Source: CBDBIG01 sp965205845 [NCBI: bacterium] (lineage in GTDB: Bacteria > SAR324). Taken from it: a DNA stretch of 64,000 nt. Shown here piece by piece: positions 43,826-52,498 of the stretch (positions are counted from its first letter, which is position 1; each line of letters begins with the position of its first letter). The stretch spans positions 186,001-250,000 of the forward strand of contig CBDBIG010000005.1 in assembly GCA_965205845.1 (NCBI GenBank). The letters run 5' to 3'. Under the pieces are notes generated by a model. That model saw only the letters and a program-made list of their open reading frames with translations, was not told the DNA's origin and did not search any database. The translations under genes were made by a program, and so were the position numbers.

Positions 43826-44437
43826 CTATCGCTTTAAAACATCCCATCGGGTGTTAGGACGAACACAACCCCGAGGAATGCCCGAGGAATCAAACTCCAC
43901 GGAGTATGCTGAAGTCAGCGGGACGTCTGCAAGTGCGCTGTATCCCAGCCCGTGCCTCAGGCAAAGATACAGGGTATCTGCTGCCTTATCAACCTCCCAA
44001 TAGTGTTGATGATAGCAAGTAACGGGGTTCGTGGCAGAAGGAAAAAAATCACTGGGGCAAAGAAAAGATCCTATTGTCGGGTCGCGTGTATGGGTTGTTG
44101 TGATGATTACAGTCCGGTTGGCACGGTCAAACGATTGAACTGTGTATACTTCTGGTGACTTGTTTGGGTCTTTAGGGACAAGGGTCCAGGTGGTATTCGT
44201 AATAGTGTAGGCGTTTCCACCGGAATCGGTATAACTCCCTGCAATCGGGTGCCCGGTGCCACCACCCCCAGCACTTTCACCACCGCCACCGCAGGCGCTG
44301 AGCAGCAATGCCAAGCCCAGCAGCCAAGCCCCCCTATAATGGCAAAGCCAGGCGGGCGCCCATAACGCTCGCAAAAGGGGGGGAGTGTCTTGGGGGTAAC
44401 GGCACTGCTTTGCAGTTTGGCTATGGTTGGGTAACAC
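43826..44437 (-). CDS. Lipoprotein, paralogue 1
   Basis: A 203-residue secreted lipoprotein. Start GTG 44437 with AAGGAG 14 nt upstream. A lipobox LLLSACGGGG near residue 47 is followed by a Gly-rich linker and about 140 residues rich in Thr and Tyr with paired Cys (FLCPSDFFPS, VTCYHQHYWEV). The paralogue at 44807-45487 has a near-identical first 50 residues and a similar but diverged body (SVPCPGDY, VTCYLRLHWAF). No known domain. The long N-terminal region before the signal core suggests the true start may be further in. Confidence 0.7.
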   Translation of the reverse strand: MLPNHSQTAKQCRYPQDTPPLLRALWAPAWLCHYRGAWLLGLALLLSACGGGGESAGGGGTGHPIAGSYTDSGGNAYTITNTTWTLVPKDPNKSPEVYTVQSFDRANRTVIITTTHTRDPTIGSFLCPSDFFPSATNPVTCYHQHYWEVDKAADTLYLCLRHGLGYSALADVPLTSAYSVEFDSSGIPRGCVRPNTRWDVLKR

Positions 44438-44607
44438 GACGTTTCGTTTAACTCCTTAGCTAGCAGGGTTTTGGTCGGGAAGAATTAAATGAAGCGCCAG
44501 CATCGTAGCATAATCCCGCCATAGGGGTAAAGGCCAACCCCCCATATTTATAAGTGCTTGGGCATTTTTCTGCCAAGTGCTGGCGATAACGCCCCCCCCT
44601 TTACCAG

Positions 44608-44903
44608 GGTGCGTCTTGTAGGGTTTTGTGTGCAAAAGGTGCGCCGTTGCCCGCATAGGCCTTTTGCGCTATAGCGGCGTTAACACAACCCATGTTTTAG
44701 TACCATCACTACCACAACCCGTAGGGCGCATCTGACCCACCGGAAGGTGCGTCTTGTAGGGTTTTGTGTGCAAAAGGTGCGCCGTTGCCCGCATAGGCCT
44801 TTTGCGCTACAGCGGCGTTAACACAACCCATGTTTTAGTACCATCACTACCACAACCCGTAGGGCGCACCTGACCCATCGGAATAGGCTTCACGGTGTAT
44901 GTT
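44608..44903. repeat. 148-bp tandem duplication of the lipoprotein 2 3' end
   Basis: GGTGCGTCTTGTAGGG starts both copies, at 44608 and 44756, and the 148-bp units differ at only a few bases. The copy at 44756 contains the last 30 codons and stop of lipoprotein 2; the copy at 44608 is a headless duplicate of it. Confidence 0.93.
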
Positions 44904-45487
44904 GGAATCGTCTTCGGGACGTTTGCAAGTGCGTGGTATTCATCCCCGTGATCCACGCAAGCATATAGTTTTCCTCCATCAAACGCCCAATGGAGTCGAA
45001 GATAGCAGGTAACGGGGTTCGTGGCAGAGGGAACAGATATAGTAGGATCCAACCTATAATCGCCGGGGCAAGGCACGCTTGCAATTGACTGGCCGGTTGT
45101 ATGGGTTCTTTCAACGATTAAAGTCTGGCTGGAAGGGTCAGCCGATATAATCGTGTATTCTGCCCTTGGGCCTGTCATGGATTGTCCAAAGTAAATGGTC
45201 CAGGCCTTGTTCGTAATAACGTGAGGGTTTCCATGAGAACTCTCATACTGTCCTGCAATCGGGTGCCCGATGCCACCCCCTCCCCCAGCACTTTCACCAC
45301 CACCCCCTCCCCCAGCACTTTCACCACCACCACCACCACCGCAAGCACCGAGCAACAATACCAAACCCAACAGCCAAGCCCCTCCATAACGGCAAAGCCA
45401 GGCGGGCACCCATAACGCCCGTAAAAGGGGGGGAGTGTCTTGAGGGTAACGGCACTGCTTTGCGGTTTGGCTATGGTTGGGTAACAC
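44807..45487 (-). CDS. Lipoprotein, paralogue 2
   Basis: A 226-residue lipoprotein, paralogous to the next gene downstream. Start GTG 45487 has AAGGAG upstream at the same distance. The lipobox is VLLLGACGGGG, followed by an expanded linker in which GGGGESAG is tandemly duplicated. The C-terminal body has Cys pairs (VPCPGDY, VTCYLRLHWAF, YACVDHG, TGCGSDG) that could form disulfides. The two genes and their flanks (45503-45670 resembles 44453-44620 and, in part, 43690-43790) look like an old tandem gene duplication. Confidence 0.72.
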   Translation of the reverse strand: MLPNHSQTAKQCRYPQDTPPLLRALWVPAWLCRYGGAWLLGLVLLLGACGGGGGGESAGGGGGGESAGGGGGIGHPIAGQYESSHGNPHVITNKAWTIYFGQSMTGPRAEYTIISADPSSQTLIVERTHTTGQSIASVPCPGDYRLDPTISVPSATNPVTCYLRLHWAFDGGKLYACVDHGDEYHALANVPKTIPTYTVKPIPMGQVRPTGCGSDGTKTWVVLTPL

Positions 45488-45830
45488 GACGCCTCGTTCA
45501 ACTCCTTAGCTAGCAGGGTTGTGGTCGGGTAGAAATTATAATGACAACGTTGATATTGTAGCATAACCCTGCCATAGGGGTAAAGGCCAACCCCCCCATA
45601 TTTTTAAGTGCTTGGGCATTTTGTTGCCAAGTGCCGGCAGATAGCGGCCCCCCTTTGCCCAGGGTGCGTCTTGTGGGTGCCATAGCAGACCAGCGGGTAT
45701 TTTATGCCCAAAGAAGCACCCCATACTAGTGGCCAAGCACCTCAAAGCGTTTTGATGCCCAAAACCCCTTCCCTACTTAAGTGCAGCCCCGCAAATCATG
45801 AAAAAAAATGTGCTCGGGGTAGGGGGGAGG
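45488..45830. other. Intergenic region upstream of the lipoprotein pair
   Basis: About 340 bp. Its left part (45503-45670) repeats the region upstream of lipoprotein 1: the shared words are AACTCCTTAGCTAGCAGGGT, GCCATAGGGGTAAAGGCCAA and AGTGCTTGGGCATTTT. It probably holds the promoter of lipoprotein 2. No gene is seen. Confidence 0.55.
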
Positions 45831-46748
45831 TCACAGATCCCCTTTGTGTACCACCAGCCAAATTTCAATCGATAACATAGCCCCTAAAGCCAATGCGCAT
45901 ACTGTGCGCCAAAAGGCTGGTTTGGTGCCACGTTGCAGATGCACATCGTAGGCAAAGAGCACGGCTGCATACACGCATAGCACGCCCAATGGGCCCAAAC
46001 GCCGCCACGATAGCCAGTGTTCCCATGAACTTGCCTTGGCAAAAGTAAAGCCAAGCAACACACTTAAAGCCAAACCAACAAACCCCCAGCGCAAGGTTTG
46101 GTTGCCCCAATGTTCCAAAATTTTAAGCGAAAACGTTCCCCCAAAAAGCAAAGGGTGCTTCAACTTCATGCGCCAGTCAAGCCATAGATATGCAGCCGAA
46201 AGCAGCCCTGCCATGCCCACCAAGCACGTCCCACTGACCGCAGCAATAATGTGAAGGCTTAAAATGGTTAAAGGGGCTTTGCCTTGTTGCAAGGCCACTT
46301 GCGCCACCACTCCGAGTGCGCCGGTGCCTATACTCCATAAAGCCGCCAAGAGCAGCATAATGGCACCCAGCACGGCACCCATGCGACGCAAAAAAGAAAG
46401 GGGGCTTTTCGCAGGCCAAAGAGCCATGGCACCACATAGCCATGCCGCAAAAACAAGAATACAGACGAGTGAATAGCCTTGTTGTAAACCCAAGGCAAGG
46501 GCAAAAAGGCCATGTACGAGCCATACAGCAAGCAGGCATTCCCCTCCCAATTTGGCCATAGCGGGTGTTTTTGGGTGAGACTTTGCTAAAAAACCCCCTT
46601 GCGCCAAAGATGCAAAGGGGATCGTGCGCTCGGTTTTGATGCGCTGCGAGGTCAAAAAAGGAATGCCACCTAACAGCAAACTCATCGTGTAAAAGGCAGA
46701 AACAACCCAAAAACCACTCATCTCTGGCAAGGGGAGCCAATAAGGCAT
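45831..46748 (-). CDS. CcsA/YpjD-like multi-spanning membrane protein (cytochrome c assembly family)
   Basis: A 305-residue protein with about eight membrane helices. The stretch LSLHIIAAVSGTCLVGMAGL followed by YLWLDWRMKLKHP and then SLKILEHWGNQTLRWGFVGL matches the YpjD/HemX branch of the CcsA/CcmC superfamily: a conserved His at a helix start, a basic loop, then a short motif and another helix. Relatives handle heme for cytochrome c or tetrapyrrole synthesis. The classic WWD motif is not visible. The likely role is inferred, and I am only moderately sure of the family. It follows a tiny membrane-protein gene by 65 bp. Confidence 0.55.
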   Translation of the reverse strand: MPYWLPLPEMSGFWVVSAFYTMSLLLGGIPFLTSQRIKTERTIPFASLAQGGFLAKSHPKTPAMAKLGGECLLAVWLVHGLFALALGLQQGYSLVCILVFAAWLCGAMALWPAKSPLSFLRRMGAVLGAIMLLLAALWSIGTGALGVVAQVALQQGKAPLTILSLHIIAAVSGTCLVGMAGLLSAAYLWLDWRMKLKHPLLFGGTFSLKILEHWGNQTLRWGFVGLALSVLLGFTFAKASSWEHWLSWRRLGPLGVLCVYAAVLFAYDVHLQRGTKPAFWRTVCALALGAMLSIEIWLVVHKGDL

Positions 46749-46813
46749 CTCAGCATTGCCCTTTGGAGGTTAAAAACAGGCTTGGCGTGGCCAATGCTAA
46801 CTATCGGTTAGCA

Positions 46814-46927
46814 CTAAAAATGATTATCCCCATGTTGTTCATCCCAATGCGCGGCCAGTACCCATGCAATAGCCCACACCAACACAACCCCCCCTACGCA
46901 CCAACTAAACCAGTATGCCCATTGCAT
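46814..46927 (-). CDS. Tiny single-pass membrane protein (37 aa)
   Basis: Translation gives MQWAYWFSWCVGGVVLVWAI then AWVLAAHWDEQHGDNHF: one hydrophobic helix and a charged, His-rich tail. The ATG at 46927 overlaps the stop of the upstream gene as TAATG, and AGAGGT lies about ten bases upstream inside that gene, so translation is probably coupled. The next gene downstream is the CcsA/YpjD-like protein. CcmD-like small partners of heme handling proteins have a similar size, but there is no sequence proof. Confidence 0.5.
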   Translation of the reverse strand: MQWAYWFSWCVGGVVLVWAIAWVLAAHWDEQHGDNHF

Positions 46928-47328
46928 TATGCTGCGACCTCTTGTGATTTGTGAAACCCTAACTCACGGCACGCCAATTCTACCGCAATGTTTAAAAAGC
47001 CCTTGGGCAAATCAACGTAGCGTCTTAATTTGCCTTTACGCCAAAGCACTTCTTCGTTACTCAAGCCATGCCCTGCCACCTTTATATAATGATACCATTC
47101 AAATTGATTCAAAAAGCGGATGTTTTGGACCACCCACGCATCGCCTTTGGGGTTTTGTAATTTGGGTGTGCGTGCCATGGGTATGCTAATGTTTTGAGAG
47201 GGGTTTAGGTAGATTCTAAAGTCTTTTTTACCCCATATAAACTGCAACATGGCCGAATTGACGTTGCTTTGTTTCTCAAAAATGGCAAAGGTTTCCACCC
47301 CAAAGGTATGTGTTTTCATAGCATTCAT
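46927..47328 (-). CDS. Hypothetical protein, translationally coupled to the tiny membrane protein
   Basis: About 133 residues from MNAMKTHTFGVETFAIFEKQ; longer starts at 47409 or even inside miaA (47643) are possible, and no start has a strong ribosome site. Words such as FIWGKKDFRIYLNPSQ, FLNQFEWYHYIKVAGHGLS and YVDLPKGFLNIAVELACREL look like a compact soluble protein, but I do not recognise the family. It lies just downstream of miaA on the same strand. Its stop overlaps the next start. Confidence 0.55.
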   Translation of the reverse strand: MNAMKTHTFGVETFAIFEKQSNVNSAMLQFIWGKKDFRIYLNPSQNISIPMARTPKLQNPKGDAWVVQNIRFLNQFEWYHYIKVAGHGLSNEEVLWRKGKLRRYVDLPKGFLNIAVELACRELGFHKSQEVAA

Positions 47329-47467
47329 TGTTTCATGTTGAATCGAACAAGCCCTTGATAGATACATACCATGGTTTGTGTCGTGCATTCGCCCCTTAAC
47401 GTGTGCCATTGCACAACGTATCGCCTCCCAAGGGCGCACCACAGCATAACAGACAACACCCCTTAGT

Positions 47468-48541
47468 CTAAAGCATTTCTTTTGTGCCTGCCATCCTTTT
47501 GTTGGGAGAGGGCCAAGCAAAATAAGGGAACCGCTGGATGAGTTTTGGCAATACAAGTGCTTGCTGCTGGGGCTCAAACCACCAAACCCATGCGCCATTG
47601 GCTTGCTTGATGGGAAGGGCACTGGGTTGTTCGGGGTTACCAAAACCCTGGTTGCGCAACCAGGTTAGTTGACGTTTGGCAAACTGCCCTGTGCGTAGGG
47701 CAATCTCTTGGCCTAATCTCTCGAGGGATGGGCGTTGTGCAAAGGGTGTTTCCAAGTAGGCAAGCACCTGTTTGTAGCCTATGCTGCCCATTGCTTGGGC
47801 ATTGGGTGAGCAACCCTGTGCCAGTAGGGTTTGGGTTTCCTCAAGCCAACCCGCTTGAAGCATGGCCTGGGTGCGTTGGGCAATGCGTTGGCGGAGTTCA
47901 TTTCGCGGCCAGGCAAACCCCACAAACAGCCAACTTTTCAGGCTTTTGCTGGCAATTGCTTGAGGTGGAGAAGCATCTGTATGGCTAGAATAGGCTGTGT
48001 GCCAAGCACTTAAGGGTCGCGAACTGGCATAGTACACCTCTAAAGCACGACCTATGCGTTGGCTGTCATGCGGGTGAATAGTTTTTGCTGCAAAACGATC
48101 CACCTGGCTTAGCAGTGTATAACCCGCGGCGAGCCCTTGGATTTGCAACATGGTTTGCACACGCTGGCGCAGTGCTGGGGGAATGGGTGGAAAGGACGCT
48201 ATTCCCTGCAAAGCGGTGCGCAAATACAAACCCGCCCCCCCGCAAAGGAGTACGGTTTTTCCTTGAGCCTCCACTTCTTGGATCACACGTTGGGCATCTT
48301 TGGCAAATTGCCCGGCAGAATAGATCTGGTGGTGCTGCACGATGTCAATGAGATGGTGTTGAATGCCCGCGCGTTGCGCTTGGGTGGGTTTAGCGCTCCC
48401 AATGTCAAACCCACAATACACTTGGACCGAGTCCACCCCAATGACATCGGTCGCCAGGTGCTGGGCAAGGCTTAAAGCAAGCGCTGTCTTGCCACTTGCG
48501 GTGGGACCAACAACGGCAATACGGCACGGAAGTACAGGCAT
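47468..48541 (-). CDS. miaA: tRNA dimethylallyltransferase
   Basis: Transfers the dimethylallyl group to A37 of tRNAs that read UNN codons. 357 aa from ATG 48541 (a GTG three codons earlier at 48550 is less likely). Landmarks: P-loop VVGPTASGKTALALSLA, DVIGVDSVQVYCGFDIGSAK, HHLIDIV, FAKDAQRVIQEV, LCGGAGLYLRTAL and MGSIGYKQVLAYLE. The C-terminal basic part with RTGQFAKRQLTWLRNQ is intact. Upstream on the same strand are secG and tpiA. The 5' end is copied in a 157-bp duplication. Confidence 0.95.
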   Translation of the reverse strand: MPVLPCRIAVVGPTASGKTALALSLAQHLATDVIGVDSVQVYCGFDIGSAKPTQAQRAGIQHHLIDIVQHHQIYSAGQFAKDAQRVIQEVEAQGKTVLLCGGAGLYLRTALQGIASFPPIPPALRQRVQTMLQIQGLAAGYTLLSQVDRFAAKTIHPHDSQRIGRALEVYYASSRPLSAWHTAYSSHTDASPPQAIASKSLKSWLFVGFAWPRNELRQRIAQRTQAMLQAGWLEETQTLLAQGCSPNAQAMGSIGYKQVLAYLETPFAQRPSLERLGQEIALRTGQFAKRQLTWLRNQGFGNPEQPSALPIKQANGAWVWWFEPQQQALVLPKLIQRFPYFAWPSPNKRMAGTKEML

Positions 48542-48796
48542 CGGTCTCACGGGTTTTTTAAAAAGGCAAAAACGCTATTTTTGGGATTTTTTTGCGGGGC
48601 TGTGTCGGTTTGAGGGGATAGCCGCGCCAGGCGTGTTGCCATCATTTGCCACTTGCGGTGGGACCAACAACGGCAACGCGGCACGGAAGTACAGGCATCG
48701 GTCTCACGGGTTTTTTAAAAAGGCAAAAACGCTATTTTTGGGATTTTTGCGGGGCTGTGTCGGTTGAGGGGATAGCCGCGCCAGGCGTGTTGCCTT
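48489..48796. repeat. ~155-bp tandem duplication across the secG/miaA junction
   Basis: TTGCCACTTGCGGTGGGACC starts both copies, at 48489 and 48646. Each contains the first ~17 codons of miaA, the spacer, and the last codons of secG (minus strand). The copies differ by a few bases and three single-base-type indels, so this one is older than the perfect duplications elsewhere. Confidence 0.92.
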
Positions 48797-49091
48797 CACT
48801 CGCAGCAGGTGAGGGGGTATCCAAGGTGCTCGAAGCGCTTTGCTTGGGTTGCACCACGGAACTGGGCACGGTTCGATACCAAAAAGCGAGCCATAAAGAA
48901 GAAAGCATAAACAAGGTGGCCAGCACCGCGGTAACTTTGGTAAGCAGTGTAGTCGGGGGCCTTCCTGCGGCGGCCTGACCAATGCCCCCAAATGCCGCCC
49001 CCAACTCAGCACCACGCCCCGCTTGCAATAGCACCACAACAATCAGCAAAATAGAAATAAGGGTATGAAATGTTAAAACGAGAACCAGCAT
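48732..49091 (-). CDS. secG: Preprotein translocase subunit SecG
   Basis: A small SecYEG subunit. 119 aa from ATG 49091, with AAAGAGA six bases upstream; the longer frame to 49136 has no ribosome site. It has two membrane helices (LVLTFHTLISILLIVVVLLQ and VTAVLATLFMLSSLWLA) flanking the family loop GRGAELGAAFGGIGQAAAGR. The C-terminal 45 residues are polar, rich in Ser, Thr and Pro. It follows tpiA, a common neighbour. Confidence 0.92.
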   Translation of the reverse strand: MLVLVLTFHTLISILLIVVVLLQAGRGAELGAAFGGIGQAAAGRPPTTLLTKVTAVLATLFMLSSLWLAFWYRTVPSSVVQPKQSASSTLDTPSPAASEGNTPGAAIPSTDTAPQKSQK

Positions 49092-49286
49092 TATTGTCTC
49101 TTTAAAATATTTGTTTTGGTGCAAGGGCATGCTCAAAAAACCCCAGCAATATCGAGTGCTTAAAAGCCCCCATCATAATCGACAGTGCAAGCATGTAGCA
49201 AGGCACATCATCGCCAAGCAAACAATGGGCAAGCGGGTATTTGGCATCAAGATTTTTTTAGCGTGTGTTGCCTTGCACATCCTTAT

Positions 49287-50066
49287 TTAGGAAAGCACCG
49301 CAAGGCTCGCAATATTCCAAAAACTATCCGCTACCAAACTAGCCCCTCCCACCAAAGCACCGTTCACCTCTTTTAATGACAGCAATTGGCGCACATTTTG
49401 GGCATTCACACTTCCCCCATACAGCAAGGGAATCCGATCCGCTTGCTCGGATCCCACCTGTGTAATCAGGGTTTGGCGCAATTGTTGGTGCATGACATTC
49501 ACTTGCTCTGGAGTGGCGCTAAGGCCTGTGCCAATGGCCCAAACGGGCTCATAGGCTACAAACAAAGGGGGGAGCCCAACAAAACGGGGAAGGCCAACCC
49601 CTTGCAAGGCACTTACGACCTGTTGCGCGACCACTTGCTGGTGCAAATTGGCTTCACGTTCAGCCAAAGTTTCGCCCACACACAGCACAGGGCATAAATT
49701 GGCTGTCAGAATGGCCTGCAATTTTTTGTGAATCAGCTCGGTATTTTCGCCATGCCCGTGGCGCCTTTCAGAATGCCCAACCAAGCAAAAAACGGCCCCA
49801 GCCGCGTGTAGCATCCGGGCACTCACATCCCCACTATAGGCACCTTTGGGAGAAAAATGGGCATCTTGTGCTCCCAGAAAAACCTCCTCTGGCAGCAGCT
49901 GTTTGGCTTGCATGAAATGCAAAAAAGTGGGGCAAATCCCCAGTTTTACCCCTTTAGGCAGTGGACTCGCCGCCTGCAAGCGTGCCGTAAGGGCTTTTGC
50001 AAACCCACGTACCATCTCGGGCGAGCCATTCATTTTCCAATTGCCTAAAATCCAGGTATTGCGCAT
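49287..50066 (-). CDS. tpiA: Triosephosphate isomerase
   Basis: Glycolytic enzyme of 259 residues from ATG 50066 (MRNTWILGNWKMNGSPEMV), the family start. Catalytic residues: Lys in NWKMNG, His in CLVGHSERR, Glu in AYEPVWAIGTG, with the phosphate loop YGGSVNAQN near the end. It is 47 bp after the TauD-like gene and 195 bp before secG. The longer frame to 50156 would overlap the upstream gene. Confidence 0.96.
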   Translation of the reverse strand: MRNTWILGNWKMNGSPEMVRGFAKALTARLQAASPLPKGVKLGICPTFLHFMQAKQLLPEEVFLGAQDAHFSPKGAYSGDVSARMLHAAGAVFCLVGHSERRHGHGENTELIHKKLQAILTANLCPVLCVGETLAEREANLHQQVVAQQVVSALQGVGLPRFVGLPPLFVAYEPVWAIGTGLSATPEQVNVMHQQLRQTLITQVGSEQADRIPLLYGGSVNAQNVRQLLSLKEVNGALVGGASLVADSFWNIASLAVLS

Positions 50067-50113
50067 GGGGTGTGCTTGTGCTTGCAAGTTATAAGGGTAT
50101 AAGGATGGTTTTT

Positions 50114-51112
50114 TTACGTTGCATGAAACATCGGTCTGCCCTCTCGCCTGTTCCACAAGCGTAGCAAATGGCGATGTTTTCCGCTTTGTGTGTCATCGTC
50201 CACAAATTGGCTGCGACTATGGGCAAAAAAACCGTTGTTAATGTATTGAATTTGCCCTTTTTCAATCACAAATTGGACCCACAAATTCTCATCTTCCATC
50301 ATGTCTTTCAGCACTGCCAGGGCGCGTTTGCCCTCATCGTCGATCTCTTCTTCAATCAGCGCATAGCCTTGGTGGATCAGACCATCGTAATAACGGTAAA
50401 AAATCTTGCCACACCGTTGCTCAAAAATGGGGTGCCAGCCCACCTTTTGGGCATCGGGGGCATGTTCTGCCTGCTTGTCCCAGGGAAAAGGGCTGTGCAA
50501 ACGCGCAAGCAAATTGGGGTGGCGTGCGAGAATTTGGTTGTACACCGCGTTAAGGCTGATAAAACGACTCTCCCCCCCCTGAGTTGCCTGTTCTAAACAG
50601 CATAATCCCACAAATTCTGGAGGTATTTCGCAAAAACCGCCGTCGGTGTGAAACTGTAGTTCTAAATTGGTCACCGAGCGCCGTACCCCATAACCAAATT
50701 CCTGACCTGTGTTTTTAACGTCATAAATCATCAGCCCATTCCATTTTTGAGCCACCACTTGCCCAAGGAGCTGTCCTAGTACCCAATATACCGCACTGCT
50801 TTCCTCGGTGTTCATGCTTTCGATTGCCAAACGGTCAAGCACCACAAGGCCGCAGCCCCCATCTAATTGATGGCGTACTTGCTGCATCAACAAGACACAT
50901 TGGGGTAAATCAAAATACTCTGCACGTAAAGTAAGCAAAGGCAAAGGGCTTTTGCGTAATCCGTCCACGATGTGTTCTATTTCCTCGAGGCAGGCTTTTG
51001 GTATGGGAATAAGCCAATCTTTGGCATCAAGATCGCGCTTATGCCATACATTGGCTTGGATGATAGGGGCATTTAGTGGCGCAGTGGTAATTCCTGTTTC
51101 TCGTGAATGCAC
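50114..51112 (-). CDS. TauD/TfdA-family Fe(II)/2-oxoglutarate dioxygenase-like protein
   Basis: About 332 residues. The HxD metal pair is in LQFHTDGGFCEIPP near residue 155. The distal His is in NNGFFAHSRSQF, and the 2-oxoglutarate-binding Arg is probably in GKHRHLLRLWNRR near the end. Start GTG 51112 is preferred because AAGGAG lies about 11 nt upstream; a TTG at 51142 is possible. The substrate is unknown. It heads the minus-strand run tpiA-secG-miaA, but it need not be functionally linked to those genes. Confidence 0.85.
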   Translation of the reverse strand: MHSRETGITTAPLNAPIIQANVWHKRDLDAKDWLIPIPKACLEEIEHIVDGLRKSPLPLLTLRAEYFDLPQCVLLMQQVRHQLDGGCGLVVLDRLAIESMNTEESSAVYWVLGQLLGQVVAQKWNGLMIYDVKNTGQEFGYGVRRSVTNLELQFHTDGGFCEIPPEFVGLCCLEQATQGGESRFISLNAVYNQILARHPNLLARLHSPFPWDKQAEHAPDAQKVGWHPIFEQRCGKIFYRYYDGLIHQGYALIEEEIDDEGKRALAVLKDMMEDENLWVQFVIEKGQIQYINNGFFAHSRSQFVDDDTQSGKHRHLLRLWNRREGRPMFHAT

Positions 51113-51304
51113 GCTGACACAATCTCCTTTTTTCCCACACAAATGATAACACTTTTGGTCTGCAACCAGGCCATGGGTTTTGCAACACAGTTGGTCTCAG
51201 CATGGGCGTGATGCTTTTTTTTTAAACGTCACGGACTGTAATCCGCTCCTTATAAACCAACGCCTCACCCTACCCTATTCCATACTTTAAACAAAATTAT
51301 TTCA

Positions 51305-52480
51305 ATGCCCAAAGCCCCCGCCACACCCAGTGCACGCGAAACGCATCTCAGGCACCTAAGCCAGCAAGTATTGGCAAAGCAAGGGCTAGGGAGCAGCATT
51401 GTATCCCAAAATTCTTTGCACGGTGGAGGTTCGGAGCGCCGTATCATTCAATTTATTGCGCAGTATGGCAGCGTGGTGGGGGTGATAGCCTCACCTCAAA
51501 CGGCAAAACGGTTTGTACAGGTAAACCAAGCCCTGGCGACCAGGGGTGTACCTGTACCCGCTTTGCTTGGTGAAGACGCCCGCGCGGGGGTGTATGTATT
51601 GGAGTATTTGGGGGATTGTATGCTTAGCAAGCACCTTACACAGCTCCGCCAAACAGCAGGACGCAAGGCTGCTTTTACGCCGCTGCAGCAAGCACTAAAC
51701 ACGTTGGTACACATGCAATTGGCGGGCATGCAGGCCATGGAAAAAGGGGATATTCCCCTGGGTGGTGGGGTGAACAGCCAGCAATTTAGCCAAGATATTG
51801 AGGGTTTTTTGCAGGATTTTGTCCCTTTGTATTCCAATGCACCCCATGTACTAACACAACAAGCTATGGCACAGCTGCGCAAGGCGGCATGGGATTTTGG
51901 CCAAGCACTTTTGCCTTTGGCGCAAGTAGAAAACACCAACGCGCAAACCACCGCCATTTTGATGGTTTTTTGTCACCGTGACTACCAATGTCGTAATTTG
52001 ATGTGGCAGACAACAGCGGGCCAAGCCCCAAAACAAGGGCGCGTGGTGGTGATTGACCATCAAGATGGCGGATGGGGCCCCGTAGGTTATGATGTGGTAT
52101 CACTGCTCTACAGCCCGGACACAGGTCTTTTACAAACCGAACGCGATGCCTTGCACAAAATGTATGTTGGCTTGCTAGCACAAACCATTCAGCAAACAAA
52201 GGGAAAAACCAGGCTAGACGCCTTAACAAAGCAGTTCGAACACAGCCAGCTCACACTGGTGTGGTTGCGACGCCTCCAGGCCCTTGGTGCTTATGCACGC
52301 ATTGCCAGACAAAAAAAACAGATATCTCTCCTGGCAAAAGCACCTGCTGCCGCGCAAGACTTGCTCAATTTACGTGCACAAGGTCGCCTGCCTTGGAGAC
52401 ACGCAGCATTGCATGAATGGCTGGGTATCATCTTGAACCACTGCGTGCAAAATGCTATACCACCAACACCCACGGGTTAA
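51305..52480 (+). CDS. Aminoglycoside-phosphotransferase-fold sugar kinase (AmgK-like)
   Basis: A 391-residue kinase. SERRIIQFIAQYGSVVGVI near the N-terminus is the family's phosphate-binding start, FCHRDYQCRNLMW is the catalytic HxDxxxxN loop, and VIDHQDGGWGPVGYDVVSLL has the metal Asp and the AmgK-type PxxYD. AmgK phosphorylates anomeric MurNAc or GlcNAc in peptidoglycan recycling, usually with MurU next to it; MurU is not here, so the assignment is only to the family. It converges with the SH3-domain gene 18 bp away. Confidence 0.65.
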   Translation: MPKAPATPSARETHLRHLSQQVLAKQGLGSSIVSQNSLHGGGSERRIIQFIAQYGSVVGVIASPQTAKRFVQVNQALATRGVPVPALLGEDARAGVYVLEYLGDCMLSKHLTQLRQTAGRKAAFTPLQQALNTLVHMQLAGMQAMEKGDIPLGGGVNSQQFSQDIEGFLQDFVPLYSNAPHVLTQQAMAQLRKAAWDFGQALLPLAQVENTNAQTTAILMVFCHRDYQCRNLMWQTTAGQAPKQGRVVVIDHQDGGWGPVGYDVVSLLYSPDTGLLQTERDALHKMYVGLLAQTIQQTKGKTRLDALTKQFEHSQLTLVWLRRLQALGAYARIARQKKQISLLAKAPAAAQDLLNLRAQGRLPWRHAALHEWLGIILNHCVQNAIPPTPTG

Positions 52481-52498
52481 AAAGCCCTCAAACAAACC

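Noticed and set aside
47335-47420. tRNA gene (a TTCGATT-like loop on the minus strand)
   Set aside because: The flanking bases do not pair into a T stem, and no acceptor or anticodon arm can be built.
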